Made by a program: the position numbers and the translations under genes
Shown: one piece after another, positions 19,626 to 28,262 of the stretch
Position numbering within the stretch: position 1 is the stretch's first letter
How the letters are laid out: each line of letters begins with the position of its first letter
Origin: Geomonas paludis
Lineage (GTDB): Bacteria > Desulfobacterota > Desulfuromonadia > Geobacterales > Geobacteraceae
Direction of reading: 5' to 3'
Length of the DNA: 64,000 nucleotides
Assembly (NCBI RefSeq): GCF_014193585.1
Contig: NZ_BLXY01000001.1
Location: forward strand, 44,033-108,032
The notes under the pieces: model-generated
The model's database searches: none
The model's input: the letters and a program-made list of their open reading frames with translations, nothing else
Told to the model about the DNA's origin: nothing

Positions 19626-20391
19626 GCGACACCTCGCGCGCGATGAGTTCCTTGGCCAGATCCATGTAGCTGGTCGCCCCCTTGGAGGTGATGTCGTACA
19701 GGCAGATCGGCTTGCCGTGCGACGGCGCCTCGGACAGCCTCACGTTCCTCGGGATCACGGTCTGCAGGGTCTCCTTGGGGAAGTGGGCGCGCATCTCCTC
19801 GCCGACCTGGCGCGACAGGTTGTTCCTGGCGTCGAACATGGTGAGCAGGATCCCCTCGATGGAGAGCGACGTGTTCAGCCCCTGCTGGATCAGGTTGATG
19901 GTCTTCAGTATCTGCGAAAGCCCTTCCATGGCGTAGAATTCGCACTGCAGCGGAATGAGTACGGAATGCGCCGCGGTCATCGCGTTGATGGTCAGGAGGT
20001 TCAGCGAGGGAGGGCAGTCGATGAAGATGTAGTCGTAGGAGTCGGAGAGCGAGGTCAGGATCTTCTTCAGCTTCCGCTCGCGGTCGGTGACGCTCACCAG
20101 TTCCAGCTCGGCGCCGGCGAGATCGGACGTTGCCGGCAACAGGTGCAGGTAAGGGAGTTCCGTCTTGAGCACGATGCGCGACGCAGGTACGTCGTCGATC
20201 AGGGCGTCGTAGATGCTTTCTTCCAGGACATCCTTGTCGGCGCCCACGCCGCTCCCGGCGTTCCCCTGCGGATCCATGTCCACCAGGAGCACGCGGCGCT
20301 CGGCCACGGCCAGCGAGGCCGACAGGTTCACGGCCGTCGTGGTCTTGCCCACCCCACCCTTTTGATTCGCCACACAGATGATCTTAGCCAT
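19618..20391 (-). CDS. parA: Chromosome partitioning ATPase ParA (Soj)
   Basis: 257 aa, a deviant Walker-A ATPase: KGGVGKTTTAVNLSASLA at the N-terminus, VLLVDMDPQGNAGSGVG, and DYIFIDCPPSLNLLTINAM as Walker B. ATP-dependent DNA binding by ParA moves ParB-parS complexes. It is the first gene of the parA-parB pair. Full length. The 207-bp gap upstream, shared with the divergent cytochrome gene, must hold both promoters. Confidence 0.97.
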   Translation of the reverse strand: MAKIICVANQKGGVGKTTTAVNLSASLAVAERRVLLVDMDPQGNAGSGVGADKDVLEESIYDALIDDVPASRIVLKTELPYLHLLPATSDLAGAELELVSVTDRERKLKKILTSLSDSYDYIFIDCPPSLNLLTINAMTAAHSVLIPLQCEFYAMEGLSQILKTINLIQQGLNTSLSIEGILLTMFDARNNLSRQVGEEMRAHFPKETLQTVIPRNVRLSEAPSHGKPICLYDITSKGATSYMDLAKELIAREVSHG

Positions 20392-20598
20392 AGTTTCTTC
20401 TCGATTTGTGAATGATCCGAGTGTTGCCGAAAATGCAAAGCAGGGAAAATTACCATACTGCCGGAGCTATGAAAAGTGTTTTCTCAGAGAAGGGCGCAAC
20501 GCGTTCCTTGACTTTGGTCAAGGCGCCTCGACCAGCCGAGGTTTATGCTGGCGGCGCTGTTAAAGCCTGCAACCCGATATCGTGGAAGGAGTCTCCGC

Positions 20599-20847
20599 AT
20601 GAAGAAAACGCTTTTGGTCCTGTCGCTGCTGCTTGTCGCCCCCGCCGCCTATGGCTTCGAGTGCAACGTCTGTCATAGCAAGAACCCGGCGATGGTGAAG
20701 ATGCACAAGGCGCTGAAAGGAAGGAACTGCTTCGACTGCCACAGGATGGGCGAGAAGCTGATGGGCAAGGGGATCCCCAAAGACAAGGCCGCCCAGATCA
20801 AGCGGCGCGAGACGGAAGAGATCTGCTTCGAGTGCCACAAAAAATAG
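20599..20847 (+). CDS. Small periplasmic c-type cytochrome with three heme sites
   Basis: 82 aa from the ATG at 20599, preceded by GGAAGGAG. A signal peptide (MKKTLLVLSLLLVAPAAYG) is followed by about 63 residues with three CxxCH heme c motifs: CNVCH, CFDCH and CFECH. Extra histidines can serve as distal ligands. The size recalls the c7 triheme family (PpcA-like) that shuttles electrons through the periplasm, but the spacing differs, with a long heme-free stretch between motifs two and three. It is probably an electron carrier. No partner gene is adjacent, and the next gene downstream encodes a heme-c sensor. Confidence 0.85.
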   Translation: MKKTLLVLSLLLVAPAAYGFECNVCHSKNPAMVKMHKALKGRNCFDCHRMGEKLMGKGIPKDKAAQIKRRETEEICFECHKK

Positions 20848-20852
20848 AAGCC

Positions 20853-20910
20853 GTTCTACGTTCTACGTTCTACGTTCTACGTTCTACGTTCTACGTTCTA
20901 GGTTCTACGT
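20853..20910. repeat. 7-bp tandem repeat (CGTTCTA)
   Basis: About eight head-to-tail copies of CGTTCTA, one with a C-to-G change (AGGTTCTA) near the right end. It begins a few bases after the cytochrome stop codon. Confidence 0.9.
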
Positions 20911-20965
20911 TGGGGACGCCGCCGGGCACCTCTTTCCCGGCTGGCACGTCAACGCATCACGCACC

Positions 20966-21215
20966 GCCCTCACCCTCCCCTCTCCCAGAGGGAGAGGGTT
21001 TTTTATTGCCTTGGTCCCCCCTCCCCTTGCGGGAGGGGGTTAGGGGGTGGGGTAAGGTGCCATCACTGCCCACTTCTTGCGGCTTCACCCACCCCCCCGC
21101 CCCCTCCCGTCAAGGGAGGGGGAGAACGAAGGCTCCGAAACTTTGACCCGGCTTTTGCCGTCTCCCCCTCGCCCTCCGGGAGAGGGTCGGGGTGAGGGTG
21201 CCTTGCCCCACCCGC
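20966..21215. repeat. Cluster of GC-rich dispersed repeats (CCCTC/GAGGG family)
   Basis: Successive segments such as CTCCCCTCTCCCAGAGGGAG and CCCTCGCCCTCCGGGAGAG form short hairpins. The same family recurs at 23186-23300, 25223-25346, 34551-34597, 45945-46055 and 54800-54845, always between genes. Confidence 0.75.
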
Positions 21216-21294
21216 ATAACTCACCGATTCCCTTGCACCTTCTCCCTCCTCCGCTATAATTTCCCCTTCAGTGCTATGAATTCCAGGAGGATGC

Positions 21295-22497
21295 ATGACC
21301 CGCCCGGCAGATTTCTCCATCCGCACCAAGTTCTTCGGCCTGATGTCTTTGCTCCTGATCGCGCTCCTGCTCGCCTCCGGCATCTTCCTCTACCAGCGCC
21401 AGAAGGACTTTGTAATCCGCTTCGCCGTGGACAACGCCCGCAGCTTCGCGACACAGCTCATCGAGACCCGCGAGTACATGTCGTCGGTGGTGAAGAACGA
21501 GCCGGAAACGAACTACAACCTGGTGCCGCAGGTGGTGGCGACCCAGGTGGCCAAGCGCGTCACCCAGAACAGCAAGTTCTACGTGCGCCAGGTGTCGCTG
21601 CGCTACCGCAACCCGGAAAACCGCCCGGACGCATACGAGACCGCTCAACTGCAGAAATTCATCAAGGACCCCACCGCGGAAAGCTACGACATCGTACAAA
21701 ACGGCGACACCAGCTTCTTCCGCTACCTGCAGCCGATGCGCGCCACCCCTTCCTGCCTGGGGTGCCACGGCAGCTATCAGCACGCGCCGGACTTCGTCAA
21801 GAAGCGCTTCCCCCCCGGCCACTATTCCTACAACTACCAGGTCGGCGAGGTCATCGGCGCCGTTTCGGTGAGCATCCCGGTCAAGGACCTGTACGCCCAA
21901 CTGGGGGCGAACTTCAAACTCGACCTGCTGGCCCGCGGGCTGGTGTTCCTCATCGTCACCGTCGTGATGGGCATCATCATGAGCCGGCAGATCATCCAGC
22001 CGGTGAAGGCCCTCTCTGACCGGATCATCGATGTCACCCGGACCGGCAACTACCAGGAAAGACTGCCACAGAGAAGCCGCGACGAGATCGGCATGCTCAT
22101 CGCGGCCTTCAACGAGATGATGGAGGAACTCTCCCACCGCACGGTCCAGTCGCGCGAGGCGGACGAGCGCTACCGCCGCTTCATCGAGGTGGCCGCCTCG
22201 GCGGTGGTCACCTTCCTCAAGAACGGCAAGATGGTCATCGTCAACGAGAAGGCCGAGGCGCTCTTCGGCCGCAACCGGCAGATGCTGCTGGGTGAATCCA
22301 TCTTCGATTTCCTGGAAGCGGGGGAAGAACTGCGGCAGCGCATCGAGCAGCCAGGCGAGTTCAAGGAGGAGACCACGCGGCAGCGGGTGATCAGCGCGAC
22401 CGGAAAACCGGTCACCGTCGAAATGGTCGTTTCCGCCTCCAAGGCAGACCGGGAGCCGCTCTACACCGCCATCCTCCGGGAGCGTAACGGCGGCTAA
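21295..22497 (+). CDS. Heme-c periplasmic sensor with HAMP and PAS domains, no output domain
   Basis: 400 aa. It has an N-terminal membrane segment (about 16-38), then a periplasmic DUF3365/Tll0287-like domain containing one CxxCH heme motif (PSCLGCHGSYQHAPDFVKKR). A second membrane segment follows (about 205-225), then HAMP (QIIQPVKALSDRIIDVTRTGNYQERLPQRSRDEIGMLIAAFNEM) and a PAS domain to the C-terminus. Heme-c sensors of this type in Geobacter normally end in a kinase, chemoreceptor or GGDEF domain. Here the protein stops after PAS with no such domain. It is probably a redox or ligand sensor that signals through a protein partner. Confidence 0.85.
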   Translation: MTRPADFSIRTKFFGLMSLLLIALLLASGIFLYQRQKDFVIRFAVDNARSFATQLIETREYMSSVVKNEPETNYNLVPQVVATQVAKRVTQNSKFYVRQVSLRYRNPENRPDAYETAQLQKFIKDPTAESYDIVQNGDTSFFRYLQPMRATPSCLGCHGSYQHAPDFVKKRFPPGHYSYNYQVGEVIGAVSVSIPVKDLYAQLGANFKLDLLARGLVFLIVTVVMGIIMSRQIIQPVKALSDRIIDVTRTGNYQERLPQRSRDEIGMLIAAFNEMMEELSHRTVQSREADERYRRFIEVAASAVVTFLKNGKMVIVNEKAEALFGRNRQMLLGESIFDFLEAGEELRQRIEQPGEFKEETTRQRVISATGKPVTVEMVVSASKADREPLYTAILRERNGG

Positions 22498-22580
22498 GGC
22501 AGCGGAGAGAGAGAAAGTTTTGCCGTGCCGTCGCGTGTTGTGCTAGAGTGTGCCGACAAAATCAAGGAGAGTTAGATTCC

Positions 22581-23162
22581 ATGGCAAAAGCAGGTAAAGA
22601 ACTTTACGTAGGCAGCCTGTCCTACGATGTCACCGAATACGAGTTGCAGAAGCTGTTCGCCGTTTCCGGCACGGTCACCTCGATGCACCTGATCAGGGAT
22701 CCGGAAACCGGCCAGTTCAAGGGGTGCGGCTACGTCAGGATGTCCACCGAGGCCGAGGCGCGGGATGCCATCGACTCCCTGGACGGCGCCTGGCTCATCG
22801 ATAAGCACATCACCGTCTCCTACGCCAACCCGCAGAAGATGAAGGCGGGCGGTGGCGGCGCCAAGGGCGTCCCCAGGTGGCAGATTGAGGCCGCTGAGAA
22901 AAAGGCGGCGGCAAAGAAGGCAGCCGCGGCGGCAGCGGCAGCGCCTGCAAAGCCTGCATCAAAGCCGGCGGCTAAGCCCGCAGCCAAGTCATCGACAAGT
23001 CCCGCCGCCAAACCGGCCGGCACCAGACCCGCCGCAGCCAAGGCCGGGGCGGCCAAGGCCGGAGCGGCTCGACCGGCAGGGGCTGCCAAGCCTGCTGGTG
23101 CAAAACCGGGATCGCGTCCCGGCGGCGCCGCCAAGCCCGGCAGCAGAACCGGAAAACGTTAA
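22581..23162 (+). CDS. RRM RNA-binding protein with Ala/Lys/Pro-rich tail
   Basis: 193 aa from the ATG at 22581, with AAGGAG upstream. Residues 1-85 are one RRM domain with RNP2 (LYVGSLSY) and RNP1 (KGCGYVRM). Residues 100-193 are low complexity: Ala, Lys, Pro and Gly in repeats such as AAKPA and KAGAA, strongly basic. Small RRM proteins of this kind in bacteria are often cold-induced RNA chaperones. The basic disordered tail could add non-specific nucleic-acid binding. The target RNAs are unknown. Confidence 0.9.
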   Translation: MAKAGKELYVGSLSYDVTEYELQKLFAVSGTVTSMHLIRDPETGQFKGCGYVRMSTEAEARDAIDSLDGAWLIDKHITVSYANPQKMKAGGGGAKGVPRWQIEAAEKKAAAKKAAAAAAAAPAKPASKPAAKPAAKSSTSPAAKPAGTRPAAAKAGAAKAGAARPAGAAKPAGAKPGSRPGGAAKPGSRTGKR

Positions 23163-23185
23163 CAGCCCTATCCCTCTGACTCCTC

Positions 23186-23300
23186 CCTCTCCCTCCGGGA
23201 GAGGGCCGGGGTGAGGGCGTCACTACCAGGCAACATCTCACTCACAGGCAACGCCCTCACCCGGCCTTCGGCCACCCTCTCCCGCAGGGCGAGGGGAAAC
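23186..23300. repeat. GC-rich dispersed repeat pair upstream of uvrC
   Basis: Two inverted copies of the CCCTC/GAGGG family, at about 23186-23221 and 23256-23298. The second contains CCGGCCTTCGG, which folds back on itself. Confidence 0.75.
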
Positions 23301-23374
23301 ATCGCCAGCTTCACCCCGCTTCCTTAGCACGTCCCACCTTCCCTTCTAACCAGCAACCGTCTATACTACGCCTC

Positions 23375-25210
23375 ATGATAACCCAGGAGATGATCAAGAA
23401 CTTCCCCACCTCCCCCGGCGTCTACCTCATGAAGACTTCGGACGGCACCGTCATCTACGTCGGCAAGGCGCGCAACCTGAGAAACCGCGTGCGCGCCTAC
23501 GTCGGCGACACCCGGGACTCCCGCGTCCACATCCGGTTCATGGTGCAACTGGTCGAGTCGGTAGACTACCTGGTCACCGACACCGAGAAGGAAGCGCTGA
23601 TCCTCGAAAACACGCTGATCAAGCAGCACCGCCCCAAATACAACATCAACCTGCGTGACGACAAGACCTACTTCTCGCTGCGCATGGACATGAAGGAAGA
23701 GTTCCCGCGCCTGTCGCTGGTAAGAAAGATCCCGTCCGACGGCGCGCGCTACTTCGGCCCCTACTCCTCGGCCACCGCGGCGAAGGAGGTGCTGAAGCAG
23801 CTCTACAAGATGTTCCCGCTGCGCCACTACCCGCTGGCGACCTGCATGGCGCGCAAACGCCCCTGCCTCTATCACCAGATCAAGCAATGCTCGGCCCCCT
23901 GCTGCGGGCTGATCACCAAAGAGGAATACGCGGCCCTCGCCGAGGGAGCGGCGCTGTTCCTGGAAGGGAAGAACACCGAGATCGCCCGCCTCTACCGCGC
24001 CAAGATGAACCAGGCGTCCCAGGAGATGCGCTACGAGGACGCGGCCCGCTACCGCGACCTGGTGCGCGCCATCGAAGTCACCGTGGAGCGCCAGAAGATG
24101 GTGGCGCAAGGCGGCGACAGCGACGTGTTCGGAGTGCACCGCGAGGGGGACCAGATGCAGATCGCCCTGCTGCACATCCGCGGCGGCACTGTGACCGGCG
24201 GCCGGACCTTCCTGTTCGGTTGGGAACTGGAGACCGAGGAGGGGCTGGCCTCGTTCCTGAACGAGTACTACGACCTGGACGCCCCGCTCCCCCCCCAGGT
24301 GCTGATCCCGTTCCCCATCCCGGAGCCGGGTCCGCTCGAGGAGCTCTTATCCGAAAAGGCGGGCAAGAAAGTGCTCATCGCCGCACCGCAGCGCGGTCCC
24401 AAGCTGGAGATGGTGAAGCTGGCCCAGAAGAACGCGGAGACGGCGGCGCAGGAGCGGCTGGCCAAGGAGAGTTCGTCGGCAACGCTGTTGACCGAACTCG
24501 CCGAGAAGCTGCACCTGTCCCGCACCCCGCGAAGGATCGAGTGCTACGACATCTCCAACATTCAAGGGGAGATGGCGGTCGGGAGCCGGGTCGTCTTCAT
24601 CGACGGCAAGTCCGACAAGAACCTGTACCGGCGCTACCGGATCAAGGGGGTGCTCCAGTCCGACGACTTCGCCATGATGCGCGAGGTGCTGTCGCGCCGT
24701 TTCAAGGCGGAGACCACCGAGGAGCAGCCCGACCTGATCGTGGTCGACGGCGGCCTTGGGCAATTGGGAGTACTGAACGCGGTACTGGACGAGTTGGGAG
24801 TGACCGGGGTGGAGGCGGCGGGCCTCGCCAAGAGCCGCACCTTCAGGGACATGGAAAGCGAGGAGATCTCGAAGAGCGACGAGCGGGTGTTCCGCCCGGG
24901 GCGCAAGAACCCGATCACGCTTCGACAGAGTTCGGCGCCGCTGCTGCTGTTGGCGCGCATCAGGGACGAGGCGCACCGCTTCGCCGTCACCTACCACAAG
25001 GCCGTGCGCAGCAAGGTCCTCACCGGCTCCAGCCTGGACCAGGTCCCGGGGATCGGCGCCAAGAGGAAGAAGGCGCTGTTGAAGCACTTCGGGAGTTTGC
25101 GGGGGGTGCAGGGGGCGACGCTGGAGGAACTGAAAGCCGCACCGGGGATGACCGAGAGCGCGGCGAAGGCGTTGTGGGAACACCTGCACCAGGGGACAGA
25201 AGACGCCTAG
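23375..25210 (+). CDS. uvrC: Excinuclease ABC subunit C
   Basis: 611 aa. It has an N-terminal GIY-YIG nuclease (SPGVYLMKTSDGTVIYVGKARNLRNRV), a Cys-containing stretch (CMARKRPCLYHQIKQCSAPC), a UVR domain (YRAKMNQASQEMRYEDAARYRDLV), the RNase H-like nuclease with ECYDISNIQGEMAVGS and VVDGG, and C-terminal helix-hairpin-helix motifs (VPGIGAKRKKALLKHFGS). It makes both incisions in nucleotide excision repair with UvrA and UvrB. Full length. The start ATG follows a TATACT-like box, so the leader is short. Confidence 0.97.
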   Translation: MITQEMIKNFPTSPGVYLMKTSDGTVIYVGKARNLRNRVRAYVGDTRDSRVHIRFMVQLVESVDYLVTDTEKEALILENTLIKQHRPKYNINLRDDKTYFSLRMDMKEEFPRLSLVRKIPSDGARYFGPYSSATAAKEVLKQLYKMFPLRHYPLATCMARKRPCLYHQIKQCSAPCCGLITKEEYAALAEGAALFLEGKNTEIARLYRAKMNQASQEMRYEDAARYRDLVRAIEVTVERQKMVAQGGDSDVFGVHREGDQMQIALLHIRGGTVTGGRTFLFGWELETEEGLASFLNEYYDLDAPLPPQVLIPFPIPEPGPLEELLSEKAGKKVLIAAPQRGPKLEMVKLAQKNAETAAQERLAKESSSATLLTELAEKLHLSRTPRRIECYDISNIQGEMAVGSRVVFIDGKSDKNLYRRYRIKGVLQSDDFAMMREVLSRRFKAETTEEQPDLIVVDGGLGQLGVLNAVLDELGVTGVEAAGLAKSRTFRDMESEEISKSDERVFRPGRKNPITLRQSSAPLLLLARIRDEAHRFAVTYHKAVRSKVLTGSSLDQVPGIGAKRKKALLKHFGSLRGVQGATLEELKAAPGMTESAAKALWEHLHQGTEDA

Positions 25211-25222
25211 ATCACCTCTCTC

Positions 25223-25346
25223 CGCCGAGTGCCCTCTCCCCCCGGGAGAGGGTGGCCGAAGGCCGGGTGAGGGAGATGCCACGAAGGTAAGGTCCTGCCT
25301 GTGCCGCCGCCCTCACCCCCGCCCCTCTCCCGAAGGGCGAGGGGAG
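25223..25346. repeat. GC-rich dispersed repeats after uvrC
   Basis: Two copies of the CCCTC/GAGGG family, at about 25223-25274 and 25309-25346, in inverted orientation between the convergent uvrC and mglA genes. Confidence 0.75.
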
Positions 25347-25368
25347 ATAAGCAGAACACAAATACAAA

Positions 25369-25395
25369 GGGGGCGCCGGTTTATCCGGCGCCCCC
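25369..25395 (-). terminator. Terminator of the mglBA operon
   Basis: GGGGGCGCCGG (25369-25379) pairs with CCGGCGCCCCC (25385-25395) around a 5-nt loop. It lies between the convergent mglA and uvrC genes. Short T-rich flanks occur on both sides, so it may serve both. Confidence 0.8.
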
Positions 25396-25433
25396 TTCTC
25401 TTTATCTCGTCACCGCCGTACTGGCGGCGTATG

Positions 25434-26021
25434 CTATTTCCCTTTCTTCAGATCGAACAGGATCAGCTTGGCGATGGCCTTGAGGGTCTCGAAGACCCCT
25501 TCGCCGGTGGTGGCGCAGGCTTCGAAATCGGGAACATTGGTCGGGTTCAGCTCGCGACGCAGTTCGTCGACGCTGACCACGTTGGGGAGGTCGCGCTTGT
25601 TGTACTGGATCACGTACGGGATCTTGTCCAGGTCGTACCCCTGCTCGATCAGGTTGATGCGCAGGTTCTCGACGCTCTCGATGTTGGCGTCCATGCGCTC
25701 TTCCTGGGAGTCGGCCACGAAGACCACGCCGTCGACACCCTTCAGGATCAGCTTGCGGGAAGCGTCGTAGAAGACCTGTCCGGGGACGGTGTAGAGGTGG
25801 AAGCGCGTCTTGAAGCCGCGGATCTCGCCCAGGGCCAGCGGCAGGAAGTCGAAGAAAAGGGTGCGCTCGGTCTCGGTCGCGAGGCTGATCATCTTCCCTT
25901 TCGCGTCGGCCGCGGTCTTCTGGTAGACGTACTGAAGATTGGTAGTCTTGCCGCACAGACCCGGGCCGTAGTAGACGATCTTGCAGTTTATTTCACGGGA
26001 AGCGTAGTTGATGAAGGACAT
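25434..26021 (-). CDS. mglA: Ras-like GTPase MglA
   Basis: 195 aa, a small GTPase with P-loop [15 protein letters not shown], switch-2 region [21 protein letters not shown], and guanine-specificity motif NKRDLP. MglA sets cell polarity and the leading pole for type IV pili or gliding motility. In Myxococcus it is GTP-bound at one pole and regulated by its partner MglB. The gene lies 82 bp downstream of a Roadblock/LC7 gene, the usual partner. It is the last gene before a strong terminator. Confidence 0.95.
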   Translation of the reverse strand: MSFINYASREINCKIVYYGPGLCGKTTNLQYVYQKTAADAKGKMISLATETERTLFFDFLPLALGEIRGFKTRFHLYTVPGQVFYDASRKLILKGVDGVVFVADSQEERMDANIESVENLRINLIEQGYDLDKIPYVIQYNKRDLPNVVSVDELRRELNPTNVPDFEACATTGEGVFETLKAIAKLILFDLKKGK

Positions 26022-26103
26022 CCTACATTACCTCTTATAAATTACTGCACCACAGGGTTTTCCGGGGCGCGCGCTGCCACCCCATCCCACCGAAGCATGC
26101 CGG

Positions 26104-26595
26104 TTAGCTGAACAGGTTGTCGATATCGTCGTCGGTGATTTCGGCAAAGGGGAACTCGCTGTCGCCGCTCTTCTCCTTCTCCTCGTTCTTCTGCAGCAGA
26201 CGGTTGAAGATGGCGGTGAGTTCCTCGGAGGCTTTCTTGACCCGCAGACGGACCAGCCCCAGCGAAGAGCGGGTGTCGAAGAGCACCACCAGGATGACGC
26301 GGCCGGCGACGATGGAGATGTGCAGGTTGTCCTTCTCGCCCTCGTGGAAGAGGATGGAGAATTCCTTCTCGCCGATCAGCTTGGCCAGACCGCCCGTGGC
26401 GGCGATGTTGCCGGCGGTGAGCGAAGCAAGCGAGGTGGTGTCGAAGCGCTCGGTCTCGCCGCAACCGGTGATCAGCTGGCCGTTTTTGTCCACCAGGAAG
26501 ATCACCTTCGCGTTAGCCTCGCGCAGCAGCTTCTCGAGCGCGACGTTTATCTGTTTGAATTCCTCATCGTACATAATCAACTGAGGATTCGACAT
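26104..26595 (-). CDS. mglB: Roadblock/LC7 protein, MglB-type partner
   Basis: 163 aa. The Roadblock/LC7 fold covers about 15-125 (EEFKQINVALEKLL, VIFLVDKNGQLITGCG, SLASLTAGNIAATGGLAKLIG, HISIVAGRVILVVLFD). Such homodimers act as GTPase-activating partners of MglA. A charged C-terminal tail (KNEEKEKSGDSEFPFAEITDDDIDNLF) extends past the domain. The ATG at 26595 has AAGGAG upstream. It is the first gene of mglB-mglA. Confidence 0.9.
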   Translation of the reverse strand: MSNPQLIMYDEEFKQINVALEKLLREANAKVIFLVDKNGQLITGCGETERFDTTSLASLTAGNIAATGGLAKLIGEKEFSILFHEGEKDNLHISIVAGRVILVVLFDTRSSLGLVRLRVKKASEELTAIFNRLLQKNEEKEKSGDSEFPFAEITDDDIDNLFS

Positions 26596-26694
26596 GAATG
26601 TCTCCTTGGTGGGGGGGTACTTTTGCTGCGAAGCTTATTCTATAACAGAAGCGTTACGCCATTTCAAGGTAATTGCCTGAGCGATAACCGCTCC

Positions 26695-28104
26695 TTACAC
26701 GCCCGCTATGCCACGCGCCGCCTTCAGGAGCAGGGCAACCTTCTCCGGATCACCCGCCTCGCTGTACAGTCTGAGCACCGGCTCAGTCCCCGAGGGACGT
26801 ATCAGAAGCCAGGCGCCGTCCTCGAAGATGAACTTGAAACCGTCGCTGAAATTGTGGCGCGCGACCGCGAAGCCGGCGATGCTGGTGATGCCCCCCTCCT
26901 GCATCCGCTCCAGCAGTTGCCGCTTCGCCTGCGGGTCGATGGGGAGGTCGATGCGGGAGTAGTGGAAGTGGCCGATCTCGTCCATGGTCTCTTCCAAGAG
27001 GGCCCGCAGCCCCTTGCCGCTCATGGCCATCGCCTCCAGGAGCAGGAGCCCCATCAGGATGCCGTCGCGCTCCGGGATGTGCCCCTTGACGCCGAGGCCG
27101 CCGGACTCCTCCCCCCCCATGAGGATGTCGTTTTCCAGCATCATCTCGCAGATGTGCTTGAAGCCGATCTGGGTCTCAAAGAGTTCCAGGCCGTACTTTT
27201 GCGCCAGGAGGTCGATCATCTGGGTGGTGGAGACGGTCTTGACCACGGCGCCGCGCACCCCTTTCCTCTCGTAGAGGTGGCGCAGCAGCACGGTGAAGAT
27301 GCGGTGCGAGGAGAAGAATTCGCCGGTCTCGTCGACGGCGCCGATGCGGTCGGCATCGCCGTCCAGGGCCAGCCCCACCTGGAAGTTCCCGGCCTCGACC
27401 AGCGCGGACAACTCGCCCAGGTGCTCGGCGATCGGCTCGGGGGGGTGGCCGCCGAAGGAAGGGTTCTCGGCACCGTGGATCTCCTCGAGGCCCGGGACCA
27501 GCAGCGGCAAAAGGCCGGATCCGGCACCGAACATCGGGTCCACCACCGCCTTGATGCCGGCGGAGCGGATCAACTCCAGGTCGACGTAGCGGCCCAGCTG
27601 GGCCAGGTAGGGAGCCGTGGCGTCGAAGAGCTCGACCTGCCCGGTCGCCTGCGCTTCGGCCAACTCCAGCGCCTGCACCGGGCGGGACGCGGCCTGGTTC
27701 TCGGCCACCATCTGCTCCAGCACCTTGGTGGTGGAAGGACGCGCGGAGCCGCCGAAGGATTCCTTGACCTTGAAGCCGTTGTAGCGCGGCGGGTTGTGGC
27801 TGGCCGTGATCATGACCCCGGCGCCGGCCTTTTTCTCGTGAACCGCCCAGGAAACGGCGGGGGTGGGTGCGTACTCCTGTGAGAGCCAGGTCTTGATGCC
27901 GTTGCCGGCCGCGATGGCGGCGACCCGCTCGGCGAACTCCTTGGAGAGGAAGCGTCGGTCGTAGCCGATCACCAGTCCTTTTTGCGCAAGACCCTGTTTG
28001 TGCAGATAATCCATGGTGGCCTGCGCCACCAGGGAGAGGTTTTCAAAGGTGAAGGTGTCCGCGATGACTCCGCGCCACCCGTCGGTACCGAATTGTATCT
28101 GCAA
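26695..28104 (-). CDS. Phosphohexomutase (phosphoglucomutase/phosphomannomutase)
   Basis: About 469 aa of the alpha-D-phosphohexomutase family. It shows the N-terminal FGTDGWRGVIAD, the catalytic phosphoserine in GVMITASHNPPRYNGFK, the Mg loop DGDADRIG, sugar-binding GGEESGGLGVKGHIPERDG and the C-terminal phosphate site RPSGTEP. It interconverts hexose-1- and hexose-6-phosphates for envelope sugars or glycogen; motifs alone do not settle the exact sugar. The start is read as TTG at 28104, 6 nt after GGAGGA. Another TTG at 28110 directly abuts the ribosome site. Confidence 0.93.
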   Translation of the reverse strand: MQIQFGTDGWRGVIADTFTFENLSLVAQATMDYLHKQGLAQKGLVIGYDRRFLSKEFAERVAAIAAGNGIKTWLSQEYAPTPAVSWAVHEKKAGAGVMITASHNPPRYNGFKVKESFGGSARPSTTKVLEQMVAENQAASRPVQALELAEAQATGQVELFDATAPYLAQLGRYVDLELIRSAGIKAVVDPMFGAGSGLLPLLVPGLEEIHGAENPSFGGHPPEPIAEHLGELSALVEAGNFQVGLALDGDADRIGAVDETGEFFSSHRIFTVLLRHLYERKGVRGAVVKTVSTTQMIDLLAQKYGLELFETQIGFKHICEMMLENDILMGGEESGGLGVKGHIPERDGILMGLLLLEAMAMSGKGLRALLEETMDEIGHFHYSRIDLPIDPQAKRQLLERMQEGGITSIAGFAVARHNFSDGFKFIFEDGAWLLIRPSGTEPVLRLYSEAGDPEKVALLLKAARGIAGV

Positions 28105-28195
28105 GAGCAATCCTCCATAAACGTTAATGATGGGGCATTTTCCACGGCGGCGCCTGATCTGTCAACCCTTACTTGCCCGAAAAGCTTTGAAGTGG

Positions 28196-28224
28196 TTGAC
28201 CGCAGCCGGGGATTGGCTTATAAG
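28196..28224 (+). promoter_or_regulatory. Sigma-70 promoter of the cyclophilin gene
   Basis: TTGACC (28196-28201), 17-bp spacer, TATAAG (28219-28224). It lies about 40 bp before the start codon of the peptidyl-prolyl isomerase gene. Confidence 0.7.
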
Positions 28225-28262
28225 GATGCAACGATTACCAATCCCAGAGGAGGTACGAAAAC

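Larger units (their letters stand above)
20848..21294. other. Repeat-rich intergenic interval
   Basis: It contains a 7-bp tandem array (20853-20910) and at least four copies or half-copies of a GC-rich repeat (CCCTC-ACCC...GAGAGGG type) at about 20966-21012, 21018-21057, 21090-21124 and 21160-21215. I see no gene. The promoter and ribosome site (CAGGAGG) of the next gene lie at the right end. Confidence 0.7.

Noticed and set aside
20430-20500. Possible c-di-GMP (GEMM) riboswitch before the cytochrome gene, suggested by AATGCAAAGC
   Set aside because: The rest of the GEMM consensus and its paired helices could not be found.
18289-20600. parS site near parAB
   Set aside because: No sequence close to TGTTTCACGTGAAACA was seen by eye; a proper search is needed before claiming one.
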